Positions 63,001-64,000 of a DNA stretch of 64,000 nt are shown here, piece after piece. How positions within the stretch are numbered: position 1 is the stretch's first letter; every line of letters starts with the position of its first letter. Origin of the DNA: Scilla litardierei. Taxonomy: Eukaryota > Streptophyta > Magnoliopsida > Asparagales > Asparagaceae. The DNA is taken from assembly GCA_030789695.1 (NCBI GenBank), contig CM061139.1, forward strand, positions 496,001 to 560,000. The letters are read 5' to 3'. The notes under the pieces are model-generated. The model saw only the letters and a program-made list of their open reading frames with translations, was not told the origin of the DNA and did no database searches. The translations under genes and the position numbers were made by a program.

Positions 63001-64000
63001 TCAGGAGGCAGCGGGAGGATCTGCAGCAGCAGCAGGCTCTGCAGGAGTGGAGGTGGTCACTGGATCAGCAGAAGTGTCCACGGGAGCGACGGGAGTGGCC
63101 TCGGGAGCAGCAGTCGAAGTATCCACCGCAGGTATGGTGGCACCAGGTGTGCTCTCGAGGTCACCGGCAGAAAAGGCAACAGCACCAGACGTACCCTCAG
63201 GGGCACGAGCAGCAACACGAACAAGCTCCTGGATATCCTCCTCATCCAACTCCTCCTCGTCAGAAACTGACGGAGGGATCTCAATGCCCAAACGAGAAGC
63301 GATACGAGCAAGTATCTCCTCAGTACGAGCATAACGAGACTCCATACGTTTCACCGAACGTGCGAGCTCATCAAGAGTAGTAGAGGGAGCAGGAGCAGCT
63401 GAGGCTGAAGTAGAGGCTGAAGCAGACGGGGTCATCCTCTGAACGTGACGAAGCGTCGCAAGAGACTTCTTGACGGCTGTTGCATTCAGAGGGGGACCGA
63501 GGGGACGCTCATCATCAGGGGGCAAAGGGACACGGAAGTCACGGAATACGAGTGTCAGAAGGCATGGATATGGGATGTGAGCAGATTTTGTGGACTTTCG
63601 GATACACTCGAAAGAATCCATCTTATCGAGAATGATACTAGCCCAGTTAATCTCGCTCCCCATGAAGATGGCGTAGATCAGCTCGAGGAATGGCTGGGAA
63701 GGCAAAGAAGAGGAGCCGTACTTCGGGAGGAGGCACGACTTCAGAATCAGGTTAAGGACCCAGGCATTCGGCTTAAATGACTTTGAGGGGACGCCAATCA
63801 TGGCAGGAGGAATCTCATGAAAAATCTCAAAAAGTATGACATGGTCAAGGGAAGAGATGTCATCGACGGAGATATCAGAAGGGAGGAGCCCAGACGAGGA
63901 GCAACCAATCAACTCCCCTAAGATTTCTACCGTGAGGACAATCGGTGTCCCCAAGACAGTCGTCTCAATGGAGTGGGTCTCGTCGTACTGACCCCAGCCG
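63001..64000 (-). CDS. accessory ORF of the second SIRE-like copia (C-terminal part)
   Basis: The frame is open from the window edge to TGA 63003-63001, about 333 codons. The Met at 63954 is internal, because homology (QYDETHSIETTVL) continues upstream. The domain matches the first element closely: GTPIVLTVEILGELIGCSSS, FKPNAWVLNLILKSCLLPKY, INWASIILDKMDSFECIRKS, YIPYPCLLTLVFRDF. The coiled-coil-like segment (LDELARSVKRMESRYARTEE) and the Ala/Thr/Pro tail are diverged but keep their character. No nonsense codon is seen, unlike the copy at 21129. Conservation is concentrated in the globular domain, as expected of a protein under selection. Function unknown. Confidence 0.85.
   Translation of the reverse strand, partial: GWGQYDETHSIETTVLGTPIVLTVEILGELIGCSSSGLLPSDISVDDISSLDHVILFEIFHEIPPAMIGVPSKSFKPNAWVLNLILKSCLLPKYGSSSLPSQPFLELIYAIFMGSEINWASIILDKMDSFECIRKSTKSAHIPYPCLLTLVFRDFRVPLPPDDERPLGPPLNATAVKKSLATLRHVQRMTPSASASTSASAAPAPSTTLDELARSVKRMESRYARTEEILARIASRLGIEIPPSVSDEEELDEEDIQELVRVAARAPEGTSGAVAFSAGDLESTPGATIPAVDTSTAAPEATPVAPVDTSADPVTTSTPAEPAAAADPPAAS

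Larger units (their letters stand above)
52787..64000 (-). mobile_element. second SIRE-like copia of the same family (3' part), interrupted
   Basis: 3' LTR 52787-54526, noncoding 3' region 54527-55213 resumed at 62731, and the accessory ORF reaching the window edge at 64000. All match the element at 18199-30740 in order and sequence. A 7.5 kb insertion (55214-62730) splits the 3' noncoding region. gag-pol and the 5' LTR lie outside the window. Confidence 0.92.

Overview
The window is a gene-poor, repeat-saturated stretch of a flowering-plant nuclear genome. It is most likely a eudicot with a large genome. Almost every base belongs to an LTR retrotransposon, a LINE or a Helitron-like insertion, nested inside one another. 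I see no intact host gene, rRNA, tRNA or CRISPR array. The only host-gene sequence I recognise is two short exon-like fragments, one of trehalose-6-phosphate phosphatase and one of a 4-coumarate:CoA-ligase-like enzyme. Both lie inside a 7.5 kb insertion near the right end.

Layout. 1-4780: decayed Ty1/copia element, plus strand, cut by the window edge, with its 3' LTR. 4781-4888: half-buried fold-back (MITE-like) element that the copia seems to have entered. 5024-6539: short LINE copy with perfect target-site duplications and a poly-A tail. 6551-10903: minus-strand Athila-like Ty3/gypsy element (gag and protease only). 10904-31607: one Tekay/Del-like chromovirus relic. A 3 kb solo LTR sits in its gag, and a complete 12.5 kb SIRE/Maximus-like copia (18199-30740, minus strand, TSD gacac) sits in its 3' LTR. 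31608-32555: piece of a Tat-lineage gypsy protease. 32556-44956: LTR-internal-LTR-internal-LTR tandem of a non-autonomous Athila-like element. 44957-48510: Tat-lineage fragment with gag C-terminus, about 20 copies of a 58-bp hairpin repeat, and an antisense coiled-coil ORF. 48511-52786: 5' LTR, primer-binding site and leader of another copia. 52787-64000: second SIRE-like copia of the 18199-30740 family, interrupted by the 55214-62730 Helitron-like insertion.

How the parts work together. The best-preserved system is the SIRE-like copia at 18199-30740. In order it has a 5' LTR, an initiator-Met-tRNA-type primer site, gag-pol in one frame, a hairpin array, a leader rich in telo-box-like motifs, an accessory ORF (about 555 codons before a late nonsense mutation), purine tracts and a 3' LTR. 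The accessory protein is strongly conserved in the second copy (63001-64000). Gag-pol carries stops, so this copy is not autonomous.

The most striking unexplained structure is architectural. In several unrelated LTR families here, the stretch just upstream of the LTR TATA box is an array of short inverted motifs. The motifs are AGTCGGTC/GACCGACT in SIRE-like LTRs, ACTCGRYCGAGT in the two Athila-like families, and GCCCGC/GCGGGC in the 48511 copia. The SIRE-like element has a second copy of its array directly upstream of the accessory ORF. That suggests the ORF has its own LTR-like promoter.
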